Shown here one piece after another: positions 1 through 8,452 of a stretch of DNA of 64,000 nt (within the stretch, counting starts at the first letter, position 1; each line of letters starts with the position of its first letter). This DNA comes from DASQPR01 sp035713725. Lineage in GTDB: Bacteria; Actinomycetota; Actinomycetes; Mycobacteriales; Micromonosporaceae. The stretch lies in the NCBI GenBank assembly GCA_035713725.1, contig DASTMZ010000197.1:10739-74738 (forward strand). The letters run 5' to 3'. Below the pieces are notes generated by a model, which saw nothing but the letters and a program-made list of their open reading frames with translations, searched no databases and was not told where the DNA came from. The position numbers and the translations under genes are program-made.

Positions 1-1072
1 CGAGTAGGTCGATGATCCGCTCCGCGGCGCGACCGTCGCCGTAGGGCATGCCGCGCTCCGCGGTCGGTGCCGGCCGAGCCACGAGATCCGACCACGCCGG
101 TGTGCCGAGCGCGGCCGGGCTGGGTGCCAGCGCGTTCCAGCCATCGACCAGCGTCTCCGGCCACTCCGTTTCGGTGCGGAGCGTCGTGCAGACGCGGCCG
201 AGTAGAAACGTCTCCTTCTGCAGCCCGCCCGAGTCGGTGATCACGCCGCGGGACCCGAGTACGGCGGCGATCATCCCGGCGTACGGCAATGGGCGGCCGG
301 CGTGCAGCGAACCGGTACGCAGGTTGAGCCCGAACGCCTCGGCCCGCACGACGAGGCGGGGGTGCGCTAGCAGCGCGACCGGCAGCGGCAGGCTCGCGAG
401 ACCGTCGAGCAGCTCGGCGAGCCGGTCGGCGTCATCGGTGTTCTCCGCACGGTGCAGCGTCGCGACTAAGTACGGCTCCGCCGGGTCGATGCCCTCGGGC
501 AGCTCCGGCGCGGCGAACTCCCCCCGGCCGACCGCGTCCCGGATGCGCAGACAGACGTCCACCATCACGTCACCGGAGAGCACCGTACGCTCGGCCAGAC
601 CCTCGGCGGTCAGGTTCCGAACCGCCTCGTCGGTCGGTGCTAGCAACAGGTCGGCCGCATGATCGGTGAGCACGCGGTTGTGTTCCTCGGGCATGCGACG
701 GTTGTATGAACGCAGGCCGGCCTCGAGATGCGCGACCGGTATATGGATCTTGACGGCGGCGAGTGCCCCGGCCAACGTCGAGTTCGTGTCGCCGTAGACC
801 AGCACCCAGTCCGGTCGCTCGAGATCCAGTACGGGATCGAGCGCGGCTAGCACGCCACCGGTCTGAATGCCGTGACTGGCCGACCCGATGCCGAGATGGA
901 CGTCCGGTGCCGGGATGCCGAGCCCGGTGAAGAACACGTCGGACATGTCGACGTCGTAATGCTGCCCGGTGTGCACGATCACGTGGGTGTGATCGGTCCT
1001 GGCGAACGCCGCGGCAATCGGCGCCAGCTTGACCAGCTGGGGCCGCGCTCCGACGACACTGACTACCTTCAC
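1..1072 (-). CDS. wecB: UDP-N-acetylglucosamine 2-epimerase (non-hydrolysing), 3' end cut by window
   Basis: Converts UDP-GlcNAc to UDP-ManNAc in the cytoplasm, feeding surface-polysaccharide synthesis. The frame reads leftward from GTG at 1072, preceded by a GAGG ribosome site 8 bases upstream, and runs off the left edge, so about 357 codons are visible of a usual 360-380. The family signatures appear in order: GARPQLVKLAP at the N-terminus (usual GTRPE), HTGQHYD, VYGDTNSTLAG, HLEAGLRS, PEEHNR, LHRAEN and TDSGGLQKE. These cover the nucleotide-binding and catalytic residues, so the enzyme looks active. It is divergent from the glycosyltransferase genes starting near 1281. The wecC-type dehydrogenase at 6633 could oxidise its product to UDP-ManNAcA. 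That pairing is inference; the family assignment is very secure. Confidence 0.93.
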   Translation of the reverse strand, partial: MKVVSVVGARPQLVKLAPIAAAFARTDHTHVIVHTGQHYDVDMSDVFFTGLGIPAPDVHLGIGSASHGIQTGGVLAALDPVLDLERPDWVLVYGDTNSTLAGALAAVKIHIPVAHLEAGLRSYNRRMPEEHNRVLTDHAADLLLAPTDEAVRNLTAEGLAERTVLSGDVMVDVCLRIRDAVGRGEFAAPELPEGIDPAEPYLVATLHRAENTDDADRLAELLDGLASLPLPVALLAHPRLVVRAEAFGLNLRTGSLHAGRPLPYAGMIAAVLGSRGVITDSGGLQKETFLLGRVCTTLRTETEWPETLVDGWNALAPSPAALGTPAWSDLVARPAPTAERGMPYGDGRAAERIIDLL

Positions 1073-1280
1073 GTCACGCACCTCGGGTCGAAGGACGCGC
1101 TGAGCCTACTTGAGTCCGCTGCACTGCTTCGGTTGCGGCTCGGCGAGGTGGTTCGATGGATCGGGCGGATCACGCCGTACTCAGGCCGTTTGTCGCCGAT
1201 AATCGTCGGCAGATATGGTCAGGAACGTCAGATGCCGCGCCGCAGCGGCACCGGCTCGCGCGTTGCCAGCGCACGACAGA

Positions 1281-2714
1281 ATGCGGTTCGTATCTGTGAG
1301 AAGCACCGAGTTCGCCCAGAGTTTTCGACGTCGGTCGACCGCTTCGACGGCACACGACGTGCGGCGGACTCCACGAACCGGTGGGCGCCCGCACGTCATC
1401 TACCTCGCGATCGGCTTCCCGCCGGCCGCGAAAAGCAGCTCCTACCGGCTGCGGGCGACGGCGAACCAGTTCGCGACGTTCGGCTGGGACGTCACGGTGA
1501 TCAATCTCTGCGAGGCGGCCTGGGAACGTGAGTTCGGCCTCGACCGGACGCTGATGGACGGCGTCGATCCGCGCGTGCGCATTGTGGAGCTTCCGCTGGT
1601 GCGCCAGGATCTCGAGACCGACGTCCGTCGCTTCCCCGAGGCGCGGGCGGTCGACCCGGCCAGGTGGCGGGCGGCGCACAATCGCCGGACTCTCGCGTCG
1701 TTCCCGGACCCGGTGTTCGGCGGCTTCCGCGCCGCGCTGGAACAAGCGGTGGTGCGGGTGCACCGCCGGCGCCCGGCGGATCTGCTCATGACGTCCTGTG
1801 CGCCGTATGTCAACCTGGCTGCGACGTGGCGGTTGTGGGCCGAGCATCGGGTGCCCTATGTGGTGGACTTCCGCGACGGCTGGTCGATCGACGTGATCAG
1901 CGGCGAAGAGGCGTTCGGCGCGGACTCGGTCGCCGGCAGGTGGGAGCAGAAGGTGCTGGCGGACGCGTTGATGGTGTGGTGCGTCAACGAACCGATCGCG
2001 GACTTCTATCGGGAGCGTTACCCGGACATCGCCGACCACGTACGAGTCGTCCGCAACGGGTACGACGCCGACAGCGTGCCCTCGCGGACCCACGTGCCGG
2101 ATCCCGCGCACGGGCTGACGTACGGATATCTCGGCTCGATCAATTTCCCGCCGGACATGCTCGACTCGATTCTGACCGGCTGGCGGATGGCACGGCGCAT
2201 GGACCCGGTCGTGGGACGGTCGCGGCTGGAGTTTCACGGGCACGTCGGCGCCGGTTCGCTGCGCAACGCGAACAACCACGCCGAGTTGCTCTACGAACAC
2301 GCCGAGGACGGCGTGACGTTTGGCGGCCCGGTGCCGAAGGCCGACGTCGACGCGCTCTACGCGAGCTGGGATGTCGCACTGCTGCCGCTCGTCGGCGGCC
2401 GCTACGTCACGTCCGGCAAGGTCTACGAAGTGATGGCGAGCGGGCTACCGATCGTGTCGGCGCACGAGATCGAACACGACGCGTCGAATGTGCTGGCCGG
2501 CCATCCACTGTGGACCGGCGCGGTCGGGCTCGACTCGCGCGATCTCGCCAAGTCGTTCATTGCCGGTGCCGAGTTCGCCGTGCACGCCACCGACGCGGAA
2601 CGGGACGAGGCACGGGCGCACGCTCGGAAATACGCGCGCGTCGCGCAGCTCGAACCGGCGGTGCGCGCGGTCACCGAGCAGGTTGGCGTGCCGATCGGAG
2701 CGTTGCCACGATGA
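1281..2714 (+). CDS. glycosyltransferase, GT4-like (GT-B fold)
   Basis: Probable cytoplasmic sugar transferase of the polysaccharide cluster. The fold starts at HVIYLAIGFPP with the next conserved stretch SSSYR; the middle has a linker resembling VVRNGYDAD after the acceptor domain, and the C-terminal donor half has YGYLGS, an ALLPLVGGRYVTSGKVYEV-like sugar-nucleotide site and ASGLPIVSAH. The start is uncertain: ATG at 1281 is used here, but GTG at 1359 also precedes the first beta strand. The stop overlaps the next start (ATGA at 2711-2714), so translation is probably coupled. Donor and acceptor cannot be told from sequence. No signal peptide is visible. Confidence 0.8.
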   Translation: MRFVSVRSTEFAQSFRRRSTASTAHDVRRTPRTGGRPHVIYLAIGFPPAAKSSSYRLRATANQFATFGWDVTVINLCEAAWEREFGLDRTLMDGVDPRVRIVELPLVRQDLETDVRRFPEARAVDPARWRAAHNRRTLASFPDPVFGGFRAALEQAVVRVHRRRPADLLMTSCAPYVNLAATWRLWAEHRVPYVVDFRDGWSIDVISGEEAFGADSVAGRWEQKVLADALMVWCVNEPIADFYRERYPDIADHVRVVRNGYDADSVPSRTHVPDPAHGLTYGYLGSINFPPDMLDSILTGWRMARRMDPVVGRSRLEFHGHVGAGSLRNANNHAELLYEHAEDGVTFGGPVPKADVDALYASWDVALLPLVGGRYVTSGKVYEVMASGLPIVSAHEIEHDASNVLAGHPLWTGAVGLDSRDLAKSFIAGAEFAVHATDAERDEARAHARKYARVAQLEPAVRAVTEQVGVPIGALPR

Positions 2715-4939
2715 TCAAGGTGCTCGCTCTTACCGGTCCGGTCCGCGAGTCGGTGTTGCTAGATATCGCGCAGCAGTTCGCGCAGCGCGGCGTCGACCTT
2801 GACGTGATGTGTGACTTTGACGCGACGACATTCGAGATCCCGGACTCCCTCGCAGGGGTTCGCAGTCTGCCGATCGCGGCGAGGGACGGTGAGCTCGCCG
2901 ACACCGTCCGCCTCGCCGGTAAGCCACTGCCATACCAGCGATGGATCAAGTTCCACGCGGATCCGTGGTTCCGCTCCAAAGCGCGGCACGCCAACCTGAT
3001 CGTGGCTCTCGACCAGGGATCCGTACACGCCGCGTGGGAACTGGCGCAACGGCTGCGCCGACCACAAGTGGTGTATGGGATCGCTCCGGCCCTCGCGTTG
3101 CTTGACAAGTATCGGAACAAGCCATTGCCGATCGCCATGTCCACGGTGGCACACCTGCCGGTCGCCGGCCGTCGCGTCACTCGCGGCGTGCGCCGGCAGT
3201 CGCTGCTTTTCGCGAAGGCTGCCGCCCGAGCGGCCACCTCGCCAACCGTGATGCGCAGCGAGGTCGGCGCGCGCACGTGGACGGCGGTCGTGGCGGCGCC
3301 TGGATTGCCGACGAAGATCCGCAGCAAGGTCGCCTACCGCGTACACATGAACATGCTCGCCGCCGGCCGCGCGGAGCGCGCGTTGGCGACCACCGACGCG
3401 GCACTGGCCCGGTTCGGCCGCGCGAGCGTGCGCGCGGCCCTGGTGATGCGCGAGGCCGGGCAAGAGGTGTACGGGCCGGCGCAGCCGTCCCTGCCGCGTG
3501 CCGTCGACATGCAACTCGACGTCGCGGACGCCCAGCTCGCGGCGATGAACTACGCGAAGGCAGCCGAGGCGGTCGACGCCGCGCAACGCCTGCTGTTCCA
3601 CCGTGCACTGCACCTCGATCGGATGAGTTCGCCGCTGATGGACGACCCGGACGGGTTCCTCACACGCTGGCGGGCGAGCCGGGCGGTCGCCGCTCTCAGC
3701 GCACCGCGCGGTAGGTCCGGCACGGCCCGAAGCGGTCCGCGAGTGGCGAGCGATGCGGAGCTGGGTACGTCGCCGAACGGTCGGACCGCGCGACTGCTGC
3801 TCGTCACGCACGACAACCCGGAGCACCTCGCCGACGTACGCCGCTTGTTCGCCAAGCCTGGCGTCGACGTACGGTTCATCGATCTCGCGGCCGACGAGCG
3901 CCGTGGTGCGCTGCTGAGGCCGACGAAGCTGATGATCCAGCACATCCTGGCCGGGCAGAGCGCCTACGGCAGCCGCGTCTACGAGTGGCTCGCGCCGCAC
4001 CTGGAGTGGGCCGACACGGTGTTCATCGACGAATGCGCGGCGCCGGCCGTGTTGTTCTCAATGATCGATCCGGGCACGACCCGCATCATCGTTCGGCTGC
4101 ACAGCTTCGAGGCGTTCGCGGCCTGGCCTCATCTTGTGGACTTCGAGCGCGTCGACGACCTCGTGTTTGTGTCGGAGCACATGCGAGACGCGTTTCTCAC
4201 GGTGTTGCCCAGCCTGCCGGCCGGTGGCACGCGGCTCCACGTGTTGCCGAACTCGATGGACCTGTCGCGCTTCGTACGGCCGAAGCCGTCGCGGGCCCGC
4301 TTCACCGTCGGCATGCTCGGCATCGGCAGCGTCGCGAAGGATCCGCTGTGGGCGCTCGACGTCATGCGGCAGCTGCGTGACATTGATCCGCGCTACCGCC
4401 TCGTGCTGATCGGCAATGAGATCAATCCGAAGCTCTGCCGCGGCGCCCGTGACTACGCCGAGGTGCTGAGCGGCGAACTGGCTGAGGCAGAGGCGACCAA
4501 CGCGGTGGTGCTCGCCGGCGAGGTCGAGGACATCCCGGCGGCGCTCACCGAGATCGGCGTGATCCTCAACTCATCGGCCCAGGAGGGGTTCGGCGCCACG
4601 ATCGTGGAGGCGGTGGCGAGCGGCGCGGTGCCGGTGGTGCGCGATTGGCCGTTCTTCGCCGGTCGCGAGCACGGCGCCGGCACCCTGTTCCCGGCCGAGT
4701 GGGTCGTCTCGTCGCCCGAGGAGGCCGCCGCGCGCATCCGGGACGTGACGCGTACGGAGCAGTCGTGGCGGGCGGCCGGCAGCGCAGCCGCTGCGGTCGC
4801 GAACCGGCGTTGGGATTGGACGGCGACGCGGCAGGCGTACGAAGACCTGATCCCGACCGCCCAGTCGGCGCCGAACGGGGACGGGTCGGCCCGCGCTGGC
4901 GACGAACAAGCCACGACGACGTCCGGTGCCCGGCGCTAG
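2711..4939 (+). CDS. large glycosyltransferase, GT4-like C-terminal half, unknown N-terminal half
   Basis: 742 residues, about twice a single GT-B enzyme. The first about 350 residues start MIKVLALTGPVRESVLLD and resemble a degenerate GT-B acceptor domain, followed by an alanine-rich helical stretch with several repeats of paired helices; I do not recognise it. The C-terminal 360 residues are a GT4 enzyme: LLLVTHDNPEH, an IVRLHSFEAF strand, VFVSEHMRDAF, LPNSMDLSRF, GMLGIGSVAKDPLWALDVM and NSSAQEGFGATIVEAVASG (donor E-x7-E-like region). It starts inside the stop of the upstream transferase (ATGA) and overlaps the next gene by 14 bases, so the three transferases form one translational unit. It could be a bifunctional transferase; that is inference. 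Confidence 0.78.
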   Translation: MIKVLALTGPVRESVLLDIAQQFAQRGVDLDVMCDFDATTFEIPDSLAGVRSLPIAARDGELADTVRLAGKPLPYQRWIKFHADPWFRSKARHANLIVALDQGSVHAAWELAQRLRRPQVVYGIAPALALLDKYRNKPLPIAMSTVAHLPVAGRRVTRGVRRQSLLFAKAAARAATSPTVMRSEVGARTWTAVVAAPGLPTKIRSKVAYRVHMNMLAAGRAERALATTDAALARFGRASVRAALVMREAGQEVYGPAQPSLPRAVDMQLDVADAQLAAMNYAKAAEAVDAAQRLLFHRALHLDRMSSPLMDDPDGFLTRWRASRAVAALSAPRGRSGTARSGPRVASDAELGTSPNGRTARLLLVTHDNPEHLADVRRLFAKPGVDVRFIDLAADERRGALLRPTKLMIQHILAGQSAYGSRVYEWLAPHLEWADTVFIDECAAPAVLFSMIDPGTTRIIVRLHSFEAFAAWPHLVDFERVDDLVFVSEHMRDAFLTVLPSLPAGGTRLHVLPNSMDLSRFVRPKPSRARFTVGMLGIGSVAKDPLWALDVMRQLRDIDPRYRLVLIGNEINPKLCRGARDYAEVLSGELAEAEATNAVVLAGEVEDIPAALTEIGVILNSSAQEGFGATIVEAVASGAVPVVRDWPFFAGREHGAGTLFPAEWVVSSPEEAAARIRDVTRTEQSWRAAGSAAAAVANRRWDWTATRQAYEDLIPTAQSAPNGDGSARAGDEQATTTSGARR

Positions 4940-6536
4940 CGCCCGATCGTCGATTGTGGACCGTTCGCCGGCCGTGCCGCGACCGCCACGAAATCGGATC
5001 GTCATGCTCGTGGACAACGACGTCGAGCGCGACTCCCGCGTACAGAAGGTCGCGAGATCGGCGGCCCGGGCCGGCTGGCGTGTGACGGTGCTCGGCAAGG
5101 CTCCGGGCACGGGCGGCCGCCGGTGGTCGATCGACGGCGCCGAGGTTCGACTGCTGCCGGCCGTTTCCAACCTGGCCAAGCGGCGCCACGAGTTTCGCCG
5201 CCGATGGCTCATCGCCCCGCTGGCCTACCCGCCGACCGGCATCAAGGCGCGCCGCCGCCAGGAGATCGAGGCACGCCTGGTCGATCTGCGGACCCGACGG
5301 GCGGCGCTGCCCCGCACTGCGTCACGGTCATCGCGGTTGGCAAGGTCGGCGGAGTCGGCGCGCGATGCCGCGTTGGTCGCGCGTCTCGCGGCCACTCGCC
5401 TGGCCGGCAAGTGGGTGTGGCTGCGCGGTGGCATGCTGACGTTCGGTCAGAAGGCCCGCGGTCGACTCGTCCTGCCGTCCGACTTGGTGTACACGTGGTT
5501 CTGGTCGGCCGTGATGCGCGAGCGGGCCTGGCGCCGTCTGGAGCCGGCGCTGTGGGACTACGAGTTGGCGTACGGGCCGGTTATCGACGAACTCGCACCC
5601 GACCTGATTCACGCGCACGACTTCCGGATGCTCGGCGTCGGTGCGCGTGCCGTGGTGCGAGCCCGGGAGGCCGGCAGAGACGTGAAGCTTGTCTGGGACG
5701 CGCACGAATTCCTTCCCGGCGTTGAGCCCTGGCAACGCAACGCGCGCTGGTTGCCCGGAAACGTGGCGCACGAACGCGAATACGCACCCTTCGCGGACGC
5801 CGTCGTGACGGTGTCCGCCAGCCTCGGCGACCTGCTCCGAGACACCCATCACCTCAGCGTCGAACCGGTCGTCGTCCAGAACGCGCCGGCGACCGGTGAC
5901 ATCGCCGCCGGCGGGGCGCTGGACCTGCGGACGGCCTGTGGCGTCGGCACGAATGCTCCGTTGGCCGTCTACAGCGGCGTGGCGGCCGCCAAACGGGGGC
6001 TGGACGTGATGGTGGCCGCGTTGCCGGATCTCGCCGAACTACACGTTGCGCTTGTCGTCGCGAACGTGTCCGCGCCGTACGTGCTCGGTCTGCGCCGGCG
6101 GGCGGCCGGGCTCGGCGTCGGCGACCGGCTGCACGTGCTGCCGTACGTGCCCTACGACCAGGTCGTGCCGTTCCTGGCCGGCGCGGACGTCGGCGTCATC
6201 CCGATCCGCCACTTTCCGAACCACGAGATCGCGTTGATCACGAAGTTCTTCGAATACTCACATGCGCGTCTCCCGATCGTGGTGAGTGATGTGAAGACGA
6301 TGGCCGACACCGTACGCGCGACCGGGCAGGGCGAGGTGTTCCGAGCCGACGACGTGGCCGACTACGTACGAGCGATGCGCACCGTACTGGCCGATCCGGC
6401 GAAGTACCGGTCGGCGTACGACGCGCCGGGCCTGCTCGGCGGCTGGACATGGGAAGCGCAGGCCGACGTCCTTGACGGCGTCTATCGACGTCTGCTCGAT
6501 ACGCCCGCCGGGCGTCTGCCCAAATCAGGAGATTAG
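4926..6536 (+). CDS. glycosyltransferase, GT4-like
   Basis: 536 residues. The GT-B fold starts at IVMLVDNDVERDSRVQKVA, a typical N-terminal strand and helix of group-1 transferases, with DLIHAHDFRML, LVWDAHEFLPGVEPW, a VVTVSASLGDLL segment, VVQNAP, AVYSGVAAAKRGLDVMV and IPIRHFPNHEIALITKFFEYSHARLPIV-type donor-site motifs split over about residues 400-460. GTG at 4926 is used; GTG at 4956 or ATG at 5004 (directly at the first strand) are possible. It overlaps the previous gene by 14 bases. Between residues 80 and 160 lies a basic helical insertion. Probably adds one sugar to the polysaccharide repeat unit; substrate unknown. Confidence 0.8.
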   Translation: MPGASARSSIVDRSPAVPRPPRNRIVMLVDNDVERDSRVQKVARSAARAGWRVTVLGKAPGTGGRRWSIDGAEVRLLPAVSNLAKRRHEFRRRWLIAPLAYPPTGIKARRRQEIEARLVDLRTRRAALPRTASRSSRLARSAESARDAALVARLAATRLAGKWVWLRGGMLTFGQKARGRLVLPSDLVYTWFWSAVMRERAWRRLEPALWDYELAYGPVIDELAPDLIHAHDFRMLGVGARAVVRAREAGRDVKLVWDAHEFLPGVEPWQRNARWLPGNVAHEREYAPFADAVVTVSASLGDLLRDTHHLSVEPVVVQNAPATGDIAAGGALDLRTACGVGTNAPLAVYSGVAAAKRGLDVMVAALPDLAELHVALVVANVSAPYVLGLRRRAAGLGVGDRLHVLPYVPYDQVVPFLAGADVGVIPIRHFPNHEIALITKFFEYSHARLPIVVSDVKTMADTVRATGQGEVFRADDVADYVRAMRTVLADPAKYRSAYDAPGLLGGWTWEAQADVLDGVYRRLLDTPAGRLPKSGD

Positions 6537-6632
6537 GCTTCGACCCGCGACCCGCGACGCGCGATGGACCGCTTAGCCGCGCCGATATCCGCGAGCGGAC
6601 ACGACACGAGCACAAAGGGGAACTCGGACCAC

Positions 6633-7916
6633 ATGAAGATCTGCGTAGTCGCACTCGGCAAGATCGGCCTACCGCTTGCCGTGCAGTTCGCGGACAAGGG
6701 TCACGATGTCATCGGCGCCGATGTGTCGCAGCGCGTGGTCGATCTGGTCAACGACGGCGCCGTACCGTTCCCGGGCGAGGCCGACCTTGACGTGAAGCTC
6801 CGCACCGTCGTCGAGGCCGGCCGCATGTCGGCGACCACCGACACCGCCGCCGCGGTCGCCGGGTCGGAGGCGGTGGTCGTGGTGGTGCCACTGTTCGTCG
6901 ACGCCGACGGGACACCGGACTTCGCCTGGATGGACAACGCCACCCACGCGATCGCCAAGGGCCTGCAGCCGGGTACGTTGATCAGTTACGAGACGACGTT
7001 ACCGGTGGGCACGACGCGCAACCGATGGGCGCCGATGCTGGCCGACGGTTCGGGCTTGCGTGCGGGGCGCGACTTCTTCGTGGTCTTCAGCCCGGAGCGA
7101 GTGCTCACCGGCCGGGTCTTCAACGATCTGCGTCGCTATCCGAAGCTGGTGGGCGGCATCGACGAGGAGTCCGCGCGCCGTGGACTCGAGTTTTACTCGG
7201 CCGTCCTCGACTTCGACGACCGCGACGATCTCGACCGGCCCAACGGCGTGTGGGACCTCGGTTCCGCCGAGGCATCCGAGATGGCCAAGCTCGCCGAAAC
7301 CACCTATCGCGACGTGAACATCGGCCTCGCGAACCAGTTCGCGCGCTACGCAGACACCGTCGGCATCGACGTGACGAAGGTGATCGCGGCATGTAACACG
7401 CAGCCGTACAGCCACATCCACCAGCCCGGCATCGCGGTCGGTGGGCACTGCATCCCGATCTACCCGCGCATGTACCTGTGGAACGATCCGGCGGCCACTG
7501 TCGTGCGAGCGGCCCGCGAAGCGAACGCGGACATGCCGAACTACGCGGTGTCGAGGCTCGCGGACGCGTACGGCGACTTGTCCGGCGCGGGCGTAGTCGT
7601 GCTCGGCGCGTCGTATCGCGGTGCGGTCAAGGAGACCGCGTTCTCCGGCGTGTTCCCGACGGTCGAGGCGCTCCGTGCGCGCGGCGCCGTGCCGTACGTG
7701 TCGGATCCGATGTATTCCGACGAGGAACTCGAAGCGCTCGGACTGCCCGCTCACCGCGGCGAACCCGTGACGGCCGCGGTGATCCAGGCCGATCATGCCG
7801 AATACCGTACGTTGTCGGCCGCCGACCTGCCGGGCGTACGAGTGCTTGTGGACGGTCGGCGCGTCACCGATCCCGCACGGTGGACGGGCGTCACTCGGGT
7901 CGTGATCGGCGGCTGA
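6633..7916 (+). CDS. nucleotide-sugar dehydrogenase, WecC/UDP-ManNAc dehydrogenase type
   Basis: NAD-dependent oxidation of a UDP-hexose (UDP-ManNAc or UDP-glucose) to the uronate. ATG at 6633 has an AAAGGGG ribosome site about 12 bases upstream. 427 residues, the usual length. The Rossmann site is VVALGKIGLPLAVQFADKG at 4-22; ETTLPVGTT near 120-128, FSPERV near 153, a substrate-binding EMAKLAETTYRDVNIGLAN stretch at 216-234 with Lys219, and the catalytic cysteine Cys273 in GGHCIPIYP (usual GGHCIPVDP). With wecB at the left edge this suggests a ManNAcA pathway, but UDP-glucose specificity cannot be excluded. It is separated from the transferases by 96 bases and may share their transcript. Confidence 0.88.
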   Translation: MKICVVALGKIGLPLAVQFADKGHDVIGADVSQRVVDLVNDGAVPFPGEADLDVKLRTVVEAGRMSATTDTAAAVAGSEAVVVVVPLFVDADGTPDFAWMDNATHAIAKGLQPGTLISYETTLPVGTTRNRWAPMLADGSGLRAGRDFFVVFSPERVLTGRVFNDLRRYPKLVGGIDEESARRGLEFYSAVLDFDDRDDLDRPNGVWDLGSAEASEMAKLAETTYRDVNIGLANQFARYADTVGIDVTKVIAACNTQPYSHIHQPGIAVGGHCIPIYPRMYLWNDPAATVVRAAREANADMPNYAVSRLADAYGDLSGAGVVVLGASYRGAVKETAFSGVFPTVEALRARGAVPYVSDPMYSDEELEALGLPAHRGEPVTAAVIQADHAEYRTLSAADLPGVRVLVDGRRVTDPARWTGVTRVVIGG

Positions 7917-7944
7917 CACCGGAGTCGCTGACGCCGAAGCCGCC

Positions 7945-7971
7945 CGTATAGTTCGGTGAACGAACTATACG
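7945..7971. promoter_or_regulatory. perfect 11-bp inverted repeat, probable MarR operator
   Basis: Arms CGTATAGTTCG and CGAACTATACG are separated by GTGAA. The palindrome ends 16 bases before the GTG start of the MarR-family gene. A possible -10, TACGAT at 7975-7980, sits between operator and start, so the message may be leaderless. MarR proteins bind AGTTC..GAACT-type palindromes and usually repress their own operon, here marR plus the MFS exporter. The palindrome is seen; regulation is inference. Confidence 0.7.
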
Positions 7972-7987
7972 TGTTACGATCCCGCTC

Positions 7988-8452
7988 GTGGATGTACGCG
8001 ACGTCGATGCGGTTCGAGCACTGGCCCGCGTCGCGCGCGTGCTGGAGCGAGCGTCGCCGGAGCTCAGTCTCGCGAACTACCGGGTGCTGGCGGCGATCGG
8101 TGCCGGCGACGAGCGCGCGTCGCGGGTCGGTCGAAAGCTCGCGCTCGGCAAGCCAACGGTCAGCGCCACGGTCGATTCGCTATGTCAGCGCGGCCTGGTC
8201 AGCCGGTCGAGCGTCGGCTCGGACCAACGTGCGGTCGCGCTGAATCTGACGGTCGCCGGCCGCGAACTACTCGACCGCGTGGAGCGCGCGATGGTCGAGC
8301 GCGTCACCGATCTCTGCCGCCGCACACCGGATCCGGAGCGATTCATGGCGGCGCTGTCATGGCTTGGTCCGGCGATGGACGAGTCGCTCGCCGAGCGCAA
8401 CGCCGCCGAGGACGCGGACGCGCAACGCGCGTCGGCCGGCCCGCCGTCGTGA
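7988..8452 (+). CDS. MarR-family transcriptional regulator
   Basis: 154-residue winged-helix dimeric repressor. The recognition helix region is GKPTVSATVDSLCQRGLVSR, followed by the wing with SVGSDQRAVALNLTVAG, the classic MarR D-x-R signature. GTG at 7988 is chosen because the open frame, the operator at 7945-7971 and a -10-like hexamer lie immediately upstream; no Shine-Dalgarno is visible, consistent with a leaderless start. The stop overlaps the GTG of the MFS gene (GTGA at 8449-8452). It probably senses a small molecule, often phenolic, that the exporter removes; the ligand is unknown. Confidence 0.9.
   Translation: MDVRDVDAVRALARVARVLERASPELSLANYRVLAAIGAGDERASRVGRKLALGKPTVSATVDSLCQRGLVSRSSVGSDQRAVALNLTVAGRELLDRVERAMVERVTDLCRRTPDPERFMAALSWLGPAMDESLAERNAAEDADAQRASAGPPS

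Noticed and set aside
1664..2710. N-terminal extension of the 2711 gene through the upstream transferase
   Set aside because: It is out of frame with a clear glycosyltransferase, is Arg/Gly-rich noise, and the ATGA overlap at 2711 fits a real start.
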